This document shows positions 1-7,357 of a stretch of DNA of 64,000 bases, in pieces. This stretch comes from an uncultured Collinsella sp. (lineage in GTDB: Bacteria; Actinomycetota; Coriobacteriia; Coriobacteriales; Coriobacteriaceae), in contig UQKM01000003.1 in assembly GCA_900541685.1 (NCBI GenBank), positions 75,975 to 139,974 on the forward strand, in the 5' to 3' direction. Position 1 is the stretch's first letter; each line of letters starts with the position of its first letter. The translations under genes were made by a program, and so were the position numbers. The notes beneath the pieces are model-generated. The model saw only the letters and a list, made by a program, of their open reading frames with translations, was not told where the DNA came from and searched no databases.

Positions 1-157
1 GGATGCTATTCCGCACGAGGAGGCGATCCAGATGATCCTGGACGGCAAGTGCGGTACCTTTAACCCGCTGCTGCTCGACTGCCTGCTCGAGGTGCAAGAC
101 CGTATTGCCGAAACATTGGCGCGCCCCGCCGAGGTCGTTGCGCTTCCTACGATTTAG
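1..157 (+). CDS. C-terminal end of an HD-GYP-like signalling protein (partial)
   Basis: The window opens inside a gene. Frame 2 reads 51 residues to a TAG at 155-157. The stretch PHEEAIQMILDGKCGTFNPL resembles the last helix region of HD-GYP and related response-regulator output domains, where a HEKAV..I..G.CG.FNP pattern is common. HD-GYP domains usually hydrolyse cyclic di-GMP in the cytosol. The catalytic HD and GYP motifs lie upstream of the window, so the assignment rests on the tail only. A histidine phosphotransfer gene follows after 23 bases, which fits a phosphorelay. It could equally be the end of a GGDEF/HD hybrid. Confidence 0.55.
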   Translation, partial: DAIPHEEAIQMILDGKCGTFNPLLLDCLLEVQDRIAETLARPAEVVALPTI

Positions 158-180
158 TTTGACCAAAGGAGTTTGAATCC

Positions 181-537
181 ATGATTTCCATGCGTGAGGC
201 GTATGAGAAAATCGGCGCCAATTATGATGACGCTTGCACTCGGCTGATGGGCGAGGAGATGCTTGCCCGTTTTGCCCTCAAGTTTTTGGATGACGAGAGC
301 ATGGACAAGCTGGAAGCTGCCATGGCGGCAGGAGACGCCAGGGAAGCGTTTATGGCGGCGCACACGCTCAAGGGCGTGAGCCAGAACCTGGGATTCGATA
401 ATCTGTTCGAGCCGGCGGTCGTGGTGACCGAAGCGCTGCGCGGTGCCGATACTGTTGACGGCGCTCGTGAGGGAATGCATGCGCTGCAGCAGCAATATGC
501 GGCCACGATGTCGGCCCTGCGCGAGGCGGCTGAATAA
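181..537 (+). CDS. Hpt domain histidine phosphotransfer protein
   Basis: This 118-residue cytosolic helical protein is about the size of a single Hpt domain. It carries the family signature HTLKGVSQNLGF, with the phospho-accepting His at residue 61. Hpt proteins shuttle phosphate between a receiver domain and another receiver in a multi-step phosphorelay. The ATG at 181 follows AAAGGAG at a normal distance; a second in-frame ATG at 190 is possible. The gene lies 23 bases after the HD-GYP-like gene, so the two probably share a transcript and a pathway. The partner kinase is not visible here. Confidence 0.85.
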   Translation: MISMREAYEKIGANYDDACTRLMGEEMLARFALKFLDDESMDKLEAAMAAGDAREAFMAAHTLKGVSQNLGFDNLFEPAVVVTEALRGADTVDGAREGMHALQQQYAATMSALREAAE

Positions 538-563
538 GAGCTTACGTGCATTGTGATGACTAT

Positions 564-627
564 GAGCGTGGATAATCTCCCGTTTTAGGCCCGGTGGCGG
601 TCTCAAAGTGGGAGATTATCCACGCTC
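564..627. repeat. 18-bp perfect inverted repeat, 64-nt hairpin
   Basis: Arms at 564-581 and 610-627 are perfect reverse complements, starting GAGCGTGGATAATC. The 28-nt middle adds three further A-T pairs after two non-Watson-Crick positions. It lies 26 bases after the Hpt stop and could end that transcript, although no T-run follows. Its length and symmetry also suit a dispersed palindromic element. Confidence 0.6.
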
Positions 628-688
628 GTTCGGTAAGTGTCCAAAAATTCACTCTCGCGCACTGGCGGGGCTTTCCGCATGCAATCCA

Positions 689-722
689 TATCGTTGTTCG
701 ATAAACTATTCGGATAACGATA
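689..722. promoter_or_regulatory. Imperfect inverted repeat upstream of the DUF2975 gene, candidate operator
   Basis: TATCGTT at 689-695 is mirrored by AACGATA at 716-722, and the symmetry extends inward with mismatches (about 11 of 13 positions). It lies 21 bases before the start codon of the membrane-protein/HTH pair. It could be an autoregulatory site for the HTH protein. This rests on symmetry and position only. Confidence 0.3.
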
Positions 723-742
723 GATTCGATGAGGGTGAGTGT

Positions 743-1303
743 ATGTCCAACAGCGTTCAGCGTATGGCCAAGGCGGGCGAGACTGTAAGGAAGCTTGGCT
801 TTTGCATGGCGGTCGTTTTTGCGGGAATGCTCGTCGCTTTTGCCGCGTTGGTTGTTTACGTGATCTGGTATGCGGTTGCAAACGTTGTTTCTGTCGATTC
901 TTTCGGTGTCGTGACGCTTCTCGATGGCGGGAGCATCGTTATCCCAAGCGGGCTGTGCCTGGCACTCGTCGTGAGTGTTTCGCTTGTCGTTTTGTGCGGA
1001 ATCAGCCGTGACATTTCGCGGGGCGTATCGCCCTTTACCAGGGCGCATGTGCGGCTTATCCGTGTTCTCGCGCTTGCCTTTGCTGTTAACGCCGCGGTTT
1101 CGCTTGTTGGTGCCTATGGATCGGTCAATCTTACCATTGGTGGGCTGGAGCTTTGCGTCGTGCCTCATTCCTTCGTTATCGCGATTTGCCAGGGCGTTGC
1201 CTTTGACGCGGGGTCGCTTATCGGCGCGGCCGTCTGTTTGTTTGTCTCGGTGATCTGGAGCTATGCCTCGCTGCTCCAGGAGCAGTCTGACGAGCTTGTG
1301 TAG
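743..1303 (+). CDS. DUF2975 family membrane protein
   Basis: The product is a 186-residue integral membrane protein with four hydrophobic spans, near residues 18-44, 68-95, 108-130 and 150-178. It ends in a short polar tail, LLQEQSDELV, as DUF2975 proteins do. The ATG at 743 was chosen because GAGGGTGAG precedes it; the open frame extends to 608 but without a ribosome site. The next gene, 8 bases away, is a small Cro/CI-type HTH protein, and DUF2975 proteins are typically paired with such regulators. No biochemical role is known to me. The pair may sense a membrane signal. Confidence 0.75.
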   Translation: MSNSVQRMAKAGETVRKLGFCMAVVFAGMLVAFAALVVYVIWYAVANVVSVDSFGVVTLLDGGSIVIPSGLCLALVVSVSLVVLCGISRDISRGVSPFTRAHVRLIRVLALAFAVNAAVSLVGAYGSVNLTIGGLELCVVPHSFVIAICQGVAFDAGSLIGAAVCLFVSVIWSYASLLQEQSDELV

Positions 1304-1311
1304 GAGGAAAC

Positions 1312-1641
1312 ATGAGCTATCTCATCATCGAGCTTGAGACGCAGCTGCTTAAGACCGGAAAGACCAGCTCTGATCTGATTCGTGCCACGGGGCATACTCC
1401 GGCTAATATTTCTAAGCTAAGAAATGGAAAAATTAAAGCTATTCGTCTTAAGACGCTTCTTGAAATCTGTGATGAGCTTGATTGTCAACCGGGAGATATT
1501 ATTCAGCGCGTGAGCGAGAAAGAGCTCGAGGAACTTATTGTCGAGCGCGCGAAGAATGCCGTGAGGCAGATGCGGGATGGCAGAGGCAATGAGGCGTCGC
1601 TTCCGACATCGGTCTTCGCTGTAGATTTGAGCGACGAGTAG
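1312..1641 (+). CDS. Cro/CI-family HTH transcriptional regulator (YozG-like)
   Basis: This 109-residue cytosolic protein has an N-terminal helix-turn-helix of the compact Cro/CI type, about residues 8-66 (SDLIRATGHTPANISKLRNG, then LLEICDELDCQPGDI). The last 40 residues are charged. The ATG at 1312 follows AGGAGG and lies 8 bases after the DUF2975 gene, so the two form an operon. It may bind the inverted repeat at 689-722. The RiPP locus starts 145 bases downstream beyond a terminator; whether this regulator controls that locus is unknown. Confidence 0.85.
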   Translation: MSYLIIELETQLLKTGKTSSDLIRATGHTPANISKLRNGKIKAIRLKTLLEICDELDCQPGDIIQRVSEKELEELIVERAKNAVRQMRDGRGNEASLPTSVFAVDLSDE

Positions 1642-1680
1642 CATAAAAAGAACAACTATAACGAAATATCAGTGTAACGG

Positions 1681-1710
1681 AACCCGTGTCTAACACGGAT
1701 TCTTTGTTTA
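1681..1710 (+). terminator. Small intrinsic terminator after the HTH gene
   Basis: A 6-bp stem, CCGTGT/ACACGG at 1684-1689 and 1693-1698 with a 3-nt loop, is followed by the T-rich ATTCTTTGTTTATT. It separates the HTH operon from the downstream peptide locus. Confidence 0.55.
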
Positions 1711-1719
1711 TTAATTATC

Positions 1720-1750
1720 TTGACAAATATAAGTTATCGGCAAACAATAA
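1720..1750 (+). promoter_or_regulatory. Probable promoter of the peptide locus
   Basis: A consensus -35 box TTGACA lies at 1720-1725. Possible -10 sequences AACAAT/ACAATA occur 17-18 bases downstream, in AT-rich DNA. This would place the transcript start about 30-40 bases before the precursor start codon. The -35 is convincing; the -10 is only fair. Confidence 0.5.
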
Positions 1751-1786
1751 CATCAAGAACGAACGATAAAAGAAAGGAGGAACGAT

Positions 1787-1915
1787 ATGAGCTGGATTGT
1801 AAAGCCGAGTTATGTGGACCCCGGTGGTGGGTGCAACGGTTACTGCAAGGCATTCTGTGGAGCACGCGTCTGCGTCAATAACTGCAGCAAAAACTTGTGT
1901 GTTGTTAATTTCTAG
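1787..1915 (+). CDS. Six-cysteine RiPP precursor peptide
   Basis: This 42-residue reading frame starts at an ATG 6 bases after a very strong site, AGAAAGGAGG. The N-terminal part, MSWIVKPSYVDPGGG, has no cysteine. The rest carries Cys16, 20, 24, 29, 33 and 38, a Cx3Cx3Cx4Cx3Cx4C ladder with small polar spacers. The ladder, an adjacent radical SAM/SPASM enzyme and two ABC systems indicate a ribosomally made peptide modified by thioether cross-links (sactipeptide or ranthipeptide type). That is an inference. I do not recognise the peptide as a named member; it differs from SCIFF, subtilosin and thurincin spacing. The short leader may end near the Gly run at 13-15. A strong terminator follows at once, as expected for a highly expressed precursor. 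Confidence 0.75.
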   Translation: MSWIVKPSYVDPGGGCNGYCKAFCGARVCVNNCSKNLCVVNF

Positions 1916-1923
1916 CAGTTGCA

Positions 1924-1960
1924 GCTGCTGCCAGGCGACAGTCTGGCAGCAGCGGTTTTG
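1924..1960 (+). terminator. Strong hairpin terminator/attenuator between precursor and downstream genes
   Basis: A perfect 11-bp stem GCTGCTGCCAG/CTGGCAGCAGC (1924-1934, 1943-1953) with an 8-nt loop is followed by GGTTTTGTT. It starts 9 bases after the precursor stop. It should let most transcripts end after the peptide gene, with limited read-through to the transporter and maturase genes. Confidence 0.8.
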
Positions 1961-1983
1961 TTATCAAGCAGAATAGGAGGCCA

Positions 1984-2709
1984 ATGAGCGCATCAGCGAT
2001 AAAGCTATCAAAGGTGTCAAAGCGCTATGGAAAACGGTGTGTGTTGCATGACGTTTCCTTCGAGGTGAATCAGTCTGAACTTTGCGCCCTTGTTGGTGCA
2101 AACGGGGCGGGCAAAAGCACGCTTATTAAAATAGTGCTGGGCCTCTGTGAGCCATCGTCGGGGAGCGTGGAGCTCTTTGGAGGCAAGTCGAAAAAAGAGC
2201 TGAGCCTGATGCGTACGCGTGTCGGCTATGTGCCAGATTCCAGCGGAGCATACCAATCCCTCAGTGCGGTGGAGAATCTTCGGATCCGATGTGCGGAATG
2301 GGGGCTCGATGAGACACGTGAGGTTCCTCGCGTCTTGGGCCTAGTCGGGCTGGACGTCGATGAGAAAAAGAGCGTGAGCAGTTTTTCTCTGGGAATGAAA
2401 CGGCGACTGGATATAGCTACGGCTTTGTTGGGCGACACCGATGTACTAATTTTCGATGAGCCGGCAAATGGGTTGGACCCGCTGGGCATCGAGAGTATAT
2501 GGGCCCTTATCGGCCGATTGAATCGAGAACAGGGTAAGACCATGCTCATCTCTAGCCATGATTTGGATGAGTTGGCATCGGTTGCAACAAGTTGCGTGTT
2601 TCTTCATGACGGCGAACTGCTAAAAAAGGAATCGATGGACGTCATAAGGGATGGGGCGTCGTCCCTAAAAGAGTATTACAGGCGCTTGATGAAGGCGGTC
2701 TCGCTATGA
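1984..2709 (+). CDS. ABC transporter ATP-binding protein, peptide immunity/export type
   Basis: This 241-residue nucleotide-binding subunit resembles the BcrA/LanF group of bacteriocin-immunity ATPases. Visible motifs are Walker A GANGAGKST at 38-46, the signature region FSLGMKRR at 134-141 in place of LSGGQ, Walker B VLIFDEP at 154-160 and the H-loop His at 192. The start follows AGGAGG. Its stop overlaps the next start (ATGA), so it is translationally coupled to two six-span permeases. Together they should form one transporter, probably protecting the producer from its own peptide or moving it. Substrate is inferred from position. Confidence 0.85.
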   Translation: MSASAIKLSKVSKRYGKRCVLHDVSFEVNQSELCALVGANGAGKSTLIKIVLGLCEPSSGSVELFGGKSKKELSLMRTRVGYVPDSSGAYQSLSAVENLRIRCAEWGLDETREVPRVLGLVGLDVDEKKSVSSFSLGMKRRLDIATALLGDTDVLIFDEPANGLDPLGIESIWALIGRLNREQGKTMLISSHDLDELASVATSCVFLHDGELLKKESMDVIRDGASSLKEYYRRLMKAVSL

Positions 2710-3530
2710 AGCGGGCGATCCATCCCATAAAGGCGGACATGATGCGTTTACACAGGATGTTTCCGGCGCAGTTTTGTCTTGCGCTTATGCTGGCGTTCGG
2801 CCTTCTCTTCGGTGTCTTTCTAAAAAGCGGAACAACGTTGCTAGCCTTTGGCAATAGCGTCTGCGGGGAGGATATTGGATTCTTTTGGAATGTAATCGAC
2901 TCTTCTGCACCTGATGAGTCCCTTGTGCGCAGTGCTTTTGCTGGCACCTCTCTGTTCGTTCCGCTCATCGTTTGCCTGGTGATTTTACAGGAGCGCGGCT
3001 ATGAAGAGGGATGCCGAATTTCTTCAGCAAGAGGTCTTGCCCGCTTTAACGGGGTTCTGGCACATGTACTTTCGTCTGCTTTAATAATCGGCGCAGCATA
3101 TAGTGCGCTTTGCCTTCTTCTTTTTGCAATAGCCGTAACACGTGGAGGGCAAAACTACGTGCATGGCATGCTGGCTGCATTTTTGCCTGCGATGATAATC
3201 AACGCCGTATTGGTGATATCGGTTGCGTTGGAGACGATGACCATCTATCGGATTACAGACAGCGCTGTATTGAGCGGGGCTGTAATAATAATTGGATTTG
3301 TCATGAGCTTGACGCTCTACGGAACCTTCCTTCAGGCACCTATACCATCCTTGCGATGGATCTTCCTCCTTCCGGGGCCGTACCTTGGAGCCGGATGTGC
3401 CCTTGGGTATAGCGATATGGGGCAGCTGACGCTTCTGGGATATGGCGTGGCAGCTGGCTGTCTATCGGTATTGATTTACGCTCTCGTGACCTGTCGTGTC
3501 GGAGGTGTGCTCAATGGCTCGTCAGATTAA
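2706..3530 (+). CDS. ABC transporter permease subunit (LanE/LanG-like)
   Basis: The product is a 274-residue membrane protein with about six hydrophobic spans (near 19-40, 78-95, 115-140, 152-178, 190-212, 240-265). It has no signal peptide and no enzymatic motif. Its start overlaps the upstream ATPase stop by four bases and its end overlaps the next permease by 17 bases. Size, topology and context match the ABC-2-like permeases of lantibiotic or bacitracin immunity systems. The sequence is not close enough to a named family for a gene symbol. Confidence 0.75.
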   Translation: MKRAIHPIKADMMRLHRMFPAQFCLALMLAFGLLFGVFLKSGTTLLAFGNSVCGEDIGFFWNVIDSSAPDESLVRSAFAGTSLFVPLIVCLVILQERGYEEGCRISSARGLARFNGVLAHVLSSALIIGAAYSALCLLLFAIAVTRGGQNYVHGMLAAFLPAMIINAVLVISVALETMTIYRITDSAVLSGAVIIIGFVMSLTLYGTFLQAPIPSLRWIFLLPGPYLGAGCALGYSDMGQLTLLGYGVAAGCLSVLIYALVTCRVGGVLNGSSD

Positions 3531-4332
3531 AAGGTTCCTCCATTCAGAATTGAAGCATGTGAGCGAATGGACGTACGTCTTAATCCTGGCAATTTATGCG
3601 TGTATGGTGATATTGCAGCTTAATTCTTTCCCGATGTGGTTCTGTAGCCTCCGCGAGGGCAGTTTCTTGGGCTTTTTCCCAGACCCGACGCTTAAACTGT
3701 CGGCAGAGGACGCCCTTCTATTTGGTAATGCAGAGGTTTTTCGCGGCTTGCTGTTCAATGTGGCCCCGTTGGCTCATGCATTGTTCTTTCCGCTTATCGC
3801 GCCTTGCGTTGTCCCACGCTTTGCCAGTTCGAGCTTTGTCGAGGAACCGTGGGGGCTGTCGGAGGCTCGGGGAGGGAAGCGGGCGTGCGTTACCGTTGCG
3901 CGAGTGATGCTGTCTTCTTTCGCCCTATTGGGCGCGTTTATCCTGTCAAGTGTCGTTTTGTACTGTCTTAACTGCGCAATCGTTTTGGATGCTCAACAGT
4001 ATTTCAACCTGAATATGTTTTGCGATCGACTTCTTCTGGCGAGTGCGGTCTGCCTTGCATACGTGGTCTCTTGCGTGATCGTTGTTTCCTATTTTGGATC
4101 CGGCTTCGGTCCTATTGGCATGCTGTTGCTTGTCAACGTCGTAACGATCTACATACAGGTCGGAGCCAATTCCATGCTTCCGCTTCCAGCCTCGATGCTC
4201 ATGTGGATTTGCGGCGTGACCCCGTTGGGGGACGGTCAATGCGTTTCGATTTTAATTGACTGCCTCATAAACGTAGCAAGCGTTTTTGCCATCTGCTTTA
4301 CGGTCGACCGATTGCGGTCGAGATTTCTTTGA
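3514..4332 (+). CDS. Second ABC transporter permease subunit
   Basis: This 272-residue protein has about six membrane spans, starting after an amphipathic N-terminus. I placed the start at the ATG at 3514 because GGAGG lies 8 bases before it; the frame is open from a GTG at 3496. It overlaps the end of the preceding permease, which supports coupled translation and a heterodimeric pore with it. The radical SAM gene begins 21 bases downstream. Function is inferred from the operon: self-immunity or export of the modified peptide. Confidence 0.7.
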   Translation: MARQIKRFLHSELKHVSEWTYVLILAIYACMVILQLNSFPMWFCSLREGSFLGFFPDPTLKLSAEDALLFGNAEVFRGLLFNVAPLAHALFFPLIAPCVVPRFASSSFVEEPWGLSEARGGKRACVTVARVMLSSFALLGAFILSSVVLYCLNCAIVLDAQQYFNLNMFCDRLLLASAVCLAYVVSCVIVVSYFGSGFGPIGMLLLVNVVTIYIQVGANSMLPLPASMLMWICGVTPLGDGQCVSILIDCLINVASVFAICFTVDRLRSRFL

Positions 4333-4353
4333 TTGTTTGTGAGGGATAAACAT

Positions 4354-5646
4354 ATGAGGCCGTCTCAATACAACCTGATTGAAGACCACGGCGAAAGAAC
4401 GCTGGTGATGAATTCAAAGACTGGCGCAATCCTTTCGTTGGATAAACAACATGCAGAAAGTATGTGCCGCATGGTATCGGGAACCGAATGGGAGCCAGAT
4501 GAATTGCGCGAAGCGTTGCTTCAAGGAGGAATGCTGTTAGAAGATGATCGTGACGAAAAAGAGGAAATGAAGGCGATGGGCCGTCTTGTTCGATTTTCCA
4601 ATCGCTCTCTAGGCATGACGATAGCACCGACATTGGAGTGCAACTTCTGTTGCCCATACTGTTATGAAAAAGGACAACGCAAAACGACAATGACTCCGGA
4701 GGTTGAAGACCGGCTTGTCTCATTCGTGAAGGAGCGTTCACGGGGGCTGAGCGAGCTTGAGATCGGTTGGTATGGTGGAGAGCCGTTGCTGCAAGTCGAT
4801 AGAATTCAGCGGCTTACGGAGCGTATAAAGGCGATCCTTAATCCAGAGTGCTCCTATTCGGCATCCATCGTTACAAATGGATATCTTCTGACGCCAGAAG
4901 TGGCCGAGACTCTCGCGGCTTGTGACGTCAAGATGGCTCAAATAACCTTGGACGGGTCTCGAAAGGACCACGATTCTCGGCGGTTCTTGCGGAACGGACA
5001 GCCGACGTACGATGCGATTCTAGACAACGTTTCTAAAGTCACGCATCTGTTGGATATTTCCATCAGGTGCAATGTCGATGCCCATAACATTGTCGGTGCT
5101 GGCGATTTGCTGGATGCACTCGAGGAAAAGGGCCTTAAAAACAAGGTTGGATTCTATCTGGCGCCTGTCGACAATATTAACGATACGTGCCCAAGTGACA
5201 GTAGTTGTTTTTCGATGGAGGCGTTTTCTCAGGAAGAGCTGGACTTTTATAGTCATGCAGTTGATAGGGGGTTCCACGTTGACCTGACGGTGCGCTTTAA
5301 TCCGGCTATATGTGGCGCCGTTTGTGCAGGGTCGTTTGTAGTGGATCCGGAGGGCTATCTTTATAAATGTTGGGACGAAATCGGGATGCGTGAACGCTGC
5401 GTCGGTACGCTTGCCGAAGGGCCGAGGATGAATGCTCAGCTGGTCCAATGGCTAAACTATGAGCCGAGCGATCATGAGTGTGAAGAGTGTTTTGCCTATC
5501 CCTCATGCATGGGAGGTTGCCCTAATCACGCTCTTCATGGAGGGTCAAAACAGTGCGTATCTCAAAGGTATCAGGTGCGCCAACGAATGATTTTGACCGA
5601 GAAGGCTCAGCGATTGCTTTCGGAACTGGATTCAGCTCATGTTTAA
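4354..5646 (+). CDS. Radical SAM/SPASM peptide maturase
   Basis: This 430-residue enzyme should install cross-links in the six-Cys peptide. The N-terminal 80 residues look like a peptide-recognition region, with a strand pair around NSKTGAILSLD. The radical SAM cluster is CNFCCPYC (Cys96, 100 and 103, a CX3CX2C) with GGEP downstream. The C-terminal SPASM region has the canonical CX9GX4C (CAGSFVVDPEGYLYKC) and CX2CX5CX3C (CEECFAYPSCMGGC), plus further Cys, enough for two auxiliary 4Fe-4S clusters. The ATG at 4354 follows GAGG; a TTG at 4333 abuts the previous stop but has no ribosome site. The stop overlaps the exporter gene. Known relatives make Cys sulfur-to-carbon bonds; the exact linkage here is unknown. 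Confidence 0.88.
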   Translation: MRPSQYNLIEDHGERTLVMNSKTGAILSLDKQHAESMCRMVSGTEWEPDELREALLQGGMLLEDDRDEKEEMKAMGRLVRFSNRSLGMTIAPTLECNFCCPYCYEKGQRKTTMTPEVEDRLVSFVKERSRGLSELEIGWYGGEPLLQVDRIQRLTERIKAILNPECSYSASIVTNGYLLTPEVAETLAACDVKMAQITLDGSRKDHDSRRFLRNGQPTYDAILDNVSKVTHLLDISIRCNVDAHNIVGAGDLLDALEEKGLKNKVGFYLAPVDNINDTCPSDSSCFSMEAFSQEELDFYSHAVDRGFHVDLTVRFNPAICGAVCAGSFVVDPEGYLYKCWDEIGMRERCVGTLAEGPRMNAQLVQWLNYEPSDHECEECFAYPSCMGGCPNHALHGGSKQCVSQRYQVRQRMILTEKAQRLLSELDSAHV

Positions 5647-7258
5647 TCTCTGCGCAAGAACAATAATTAAGAATCCAAAGTATATAACCTATCTTCTAAT
5701 GTGCCTGCTCTCGCTTGTGGTTGGTCTCGCAATTCCTTTTCTGACGGGACAACTGGTCAACAACTTTGTCGGTGTCGCGCGAGATGGGGAAAGCGCAATC
5801 GCCATCGGCGCTGAGATAGCAGCGCTGGGTATTGTGCGAGCCGGTTTGAATTGCGTCAGTGAGCTGGTCTATGTCGATCTGCAAACACATGTGGGATTTG
5901 CATTGAATGAAGAGGTGATAAGTCACGTTCAAAGGCTACCACGGGTCTTCTTTTCTAATTTTGATGCCTCATATTGCAACCAACAGATTAATCATGACGC
6001 TAACGATTTGGTGATATTTGTTATAAACGCAAGTGTCCAAAGCGTGAGCAATATAGTGACGTTGCTTGTGGTGTTTGTTGTCCTGGCGACCATAAACGGT
6101 CACCTGGCAATGCTGTGTATGGCTCTTGGCTTAATAGGTGGCGCGGTCTATTCGCTTTTCAAAAAGTGTTTGTTCGCAAGAAGTTTCGAGGCTCAAGAGC
6201 AGGAGGCTCGATTCTTTTCCGATCTGGAGAAGCAGCTTAGCAACGCACAATTTATCCGCAGACATGTTCTATTCGAGGTTTTCAAGCAAAGGCTTGAGCA
6301 CTCTTTTGCAGAGCTATATCGTTGCGTTTATCAGAACCAGCAAATTAATGCGACCTTTACGTTTGCCAACACTGTCGTCACATCTTTGGCACAGGGTGGA
6401 ATCTTGATCCTGGGCGCAAAGGAAGTTCTCGACGGCAATTTGCTGCCCGGCTATCTTATGACGGCGCTAAGCTATTACTCCTATTATTCTTCGGCTATTG
6501 AATTCTTCCTTGCGCTGGGCAAGGACTATCAAACGTCAAAAGTATCCTACGAGCGTTTACGGCGCTTGCTGGACATGCCAGAGGGCTCAAACGGGGCCAT
6601 TATCCTCGCCGATGTTTTCGAGGTGAGCTGTTCCGAGCTGGCGTATAGCTATCCTGAGTCTGAAAAAACCGCGTTCAGAGACATTCGAGCTTCTTTGGAA
6701 AAAGGAAAGGTATACGGAATCGTTGGGCCGAACGGTTCCGGTAAGAGCACGCTGCTGGATGTGATAAGCGGTTGCGATCCAGAAAACTGCAAGGGTGATA
6801 TTTGGATTAACGACAAGCCCCTGAGCTCTCTGGACCGCTATGCGCTGCGGAAGCGCAATATCGGGATTACTGAGCAGGAGCCGCCCCTGACCGAGGGGTC
6901 GATACGGGACAATTTAACTCTTTGCTGCAGAAGCACTGAAGAGCGTGACCTTGAGAGCCTCATTGAGAGAATGGGGCTTAAAAAGATGGTCGATTCAAGT
7001 GGTGGACTTGATGTCGAGCTGGACGATAAGCAGAACAACATTTCAGGAGGGGAGAAGCAAAAAATGGCGATAATTCGCCAGCTGCTGAAAAACCCGGACG
7101 TGATGATGTTTGATGAGCCGACATCTGCACTTGACAGTCAAAGCAAGCAGGCGTTTATCGAAATCCTTAAGGAAAGAAAGGGGCGACATATCACGGTCAT
7201 CGCTACGCACGACCCTGTGCTTATTTCGGCATGCGATGAGGTGATTGAAATTGCCTGA
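5639..7258 (+). CDS. ABC exporter with fused membrane and ATPase domains, no peptidase domain
   Basis: This 539-residue half-transporter starts directly with membrane spans (about 15-45, 55-75, 135-172, 245-290). The ATPase half follows: Walker A GPNGSGKST at 363-371, signature NISGGEKQ at 467-474, Walker B VMMFDEP at 488-494 and H-loop His524. It should work as a homodimer and export the mature peptide. There is no N-terminal C39 peptidase domain, so leader removal must happen elsewhere if it occurs. The start overlaps the maturase stop by 8 bases. It is the last gene of the locus, ending 30 bases before a strong hairpin. Confidence 0.85.
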   Translation: MFNLCARTIIKNPKYITYLLMCLLSLVVGLAIPFLTGQLVNNFVGVARDGESAIAIGAEIAALGIVRAGLNCVSELVYVDLQTHVGFALNEEVISHVQRLPRVFFSNFDASYCNQQINHDANDLVIFVINASVQSVSNIVTLLVVFVVLATINGHLAMLCMALGLIGGAVYSLFKKCLFARSFEAQEQEARFFSDLEKQLSNAQFIRRHVLFEVFKQRLEHSFAELYRCVYQNQQINATFTFANTVVTSLAQGGILILGAKEVLDGNLLPGYLMTALSYYSYYSSAIEFFLALGKDYQTSKVSYERLRRLLDMPEGSNGAIILADVFEVSCSELAYSYPESEKTAFRDIRASLEKGKVYGIVGPNGSGKSTLLDVISGCDPENCKGDIWINDKPLSSLDRYALRKRNIGITEQEPPLTEGSIRDNLTLCCRSTEERDLESLIERMGLKKMVDSSGGLDVELDDKQNNISGGEKQKMAIIRQLLKNPDVMMFDEPTSALDSQSKQAFIEILKERKGRHITVIATHDPVLISACDEVIEIA

Positions 7259-7288
7259 CGGGTTAGTGGGCCTAGCATATCAAATTCA

Positions 7289-7322
7289 GGGGGGCGGGCA
7301 CTGTAGCTGGTGCCCGCCCCCC
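7289..7322. terminator. GC-rich hairpin between converging genes
   Basis: A perfect 13-bp stem (7289-7301 with 7310-7322, GGGGGGCGGGCAC and its complement) has an 8-nt loop. It lies between the ends of the exporter (+) and the hydrolase (-). There is no clear T-run on either strand, so it may act as a bidirectional block or transcript end. Confidence 0.6.
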
Positions 7323-7357
7323 TGGCATGAAAGGCTTTAGCCTGTGTGGTTCGTGAA

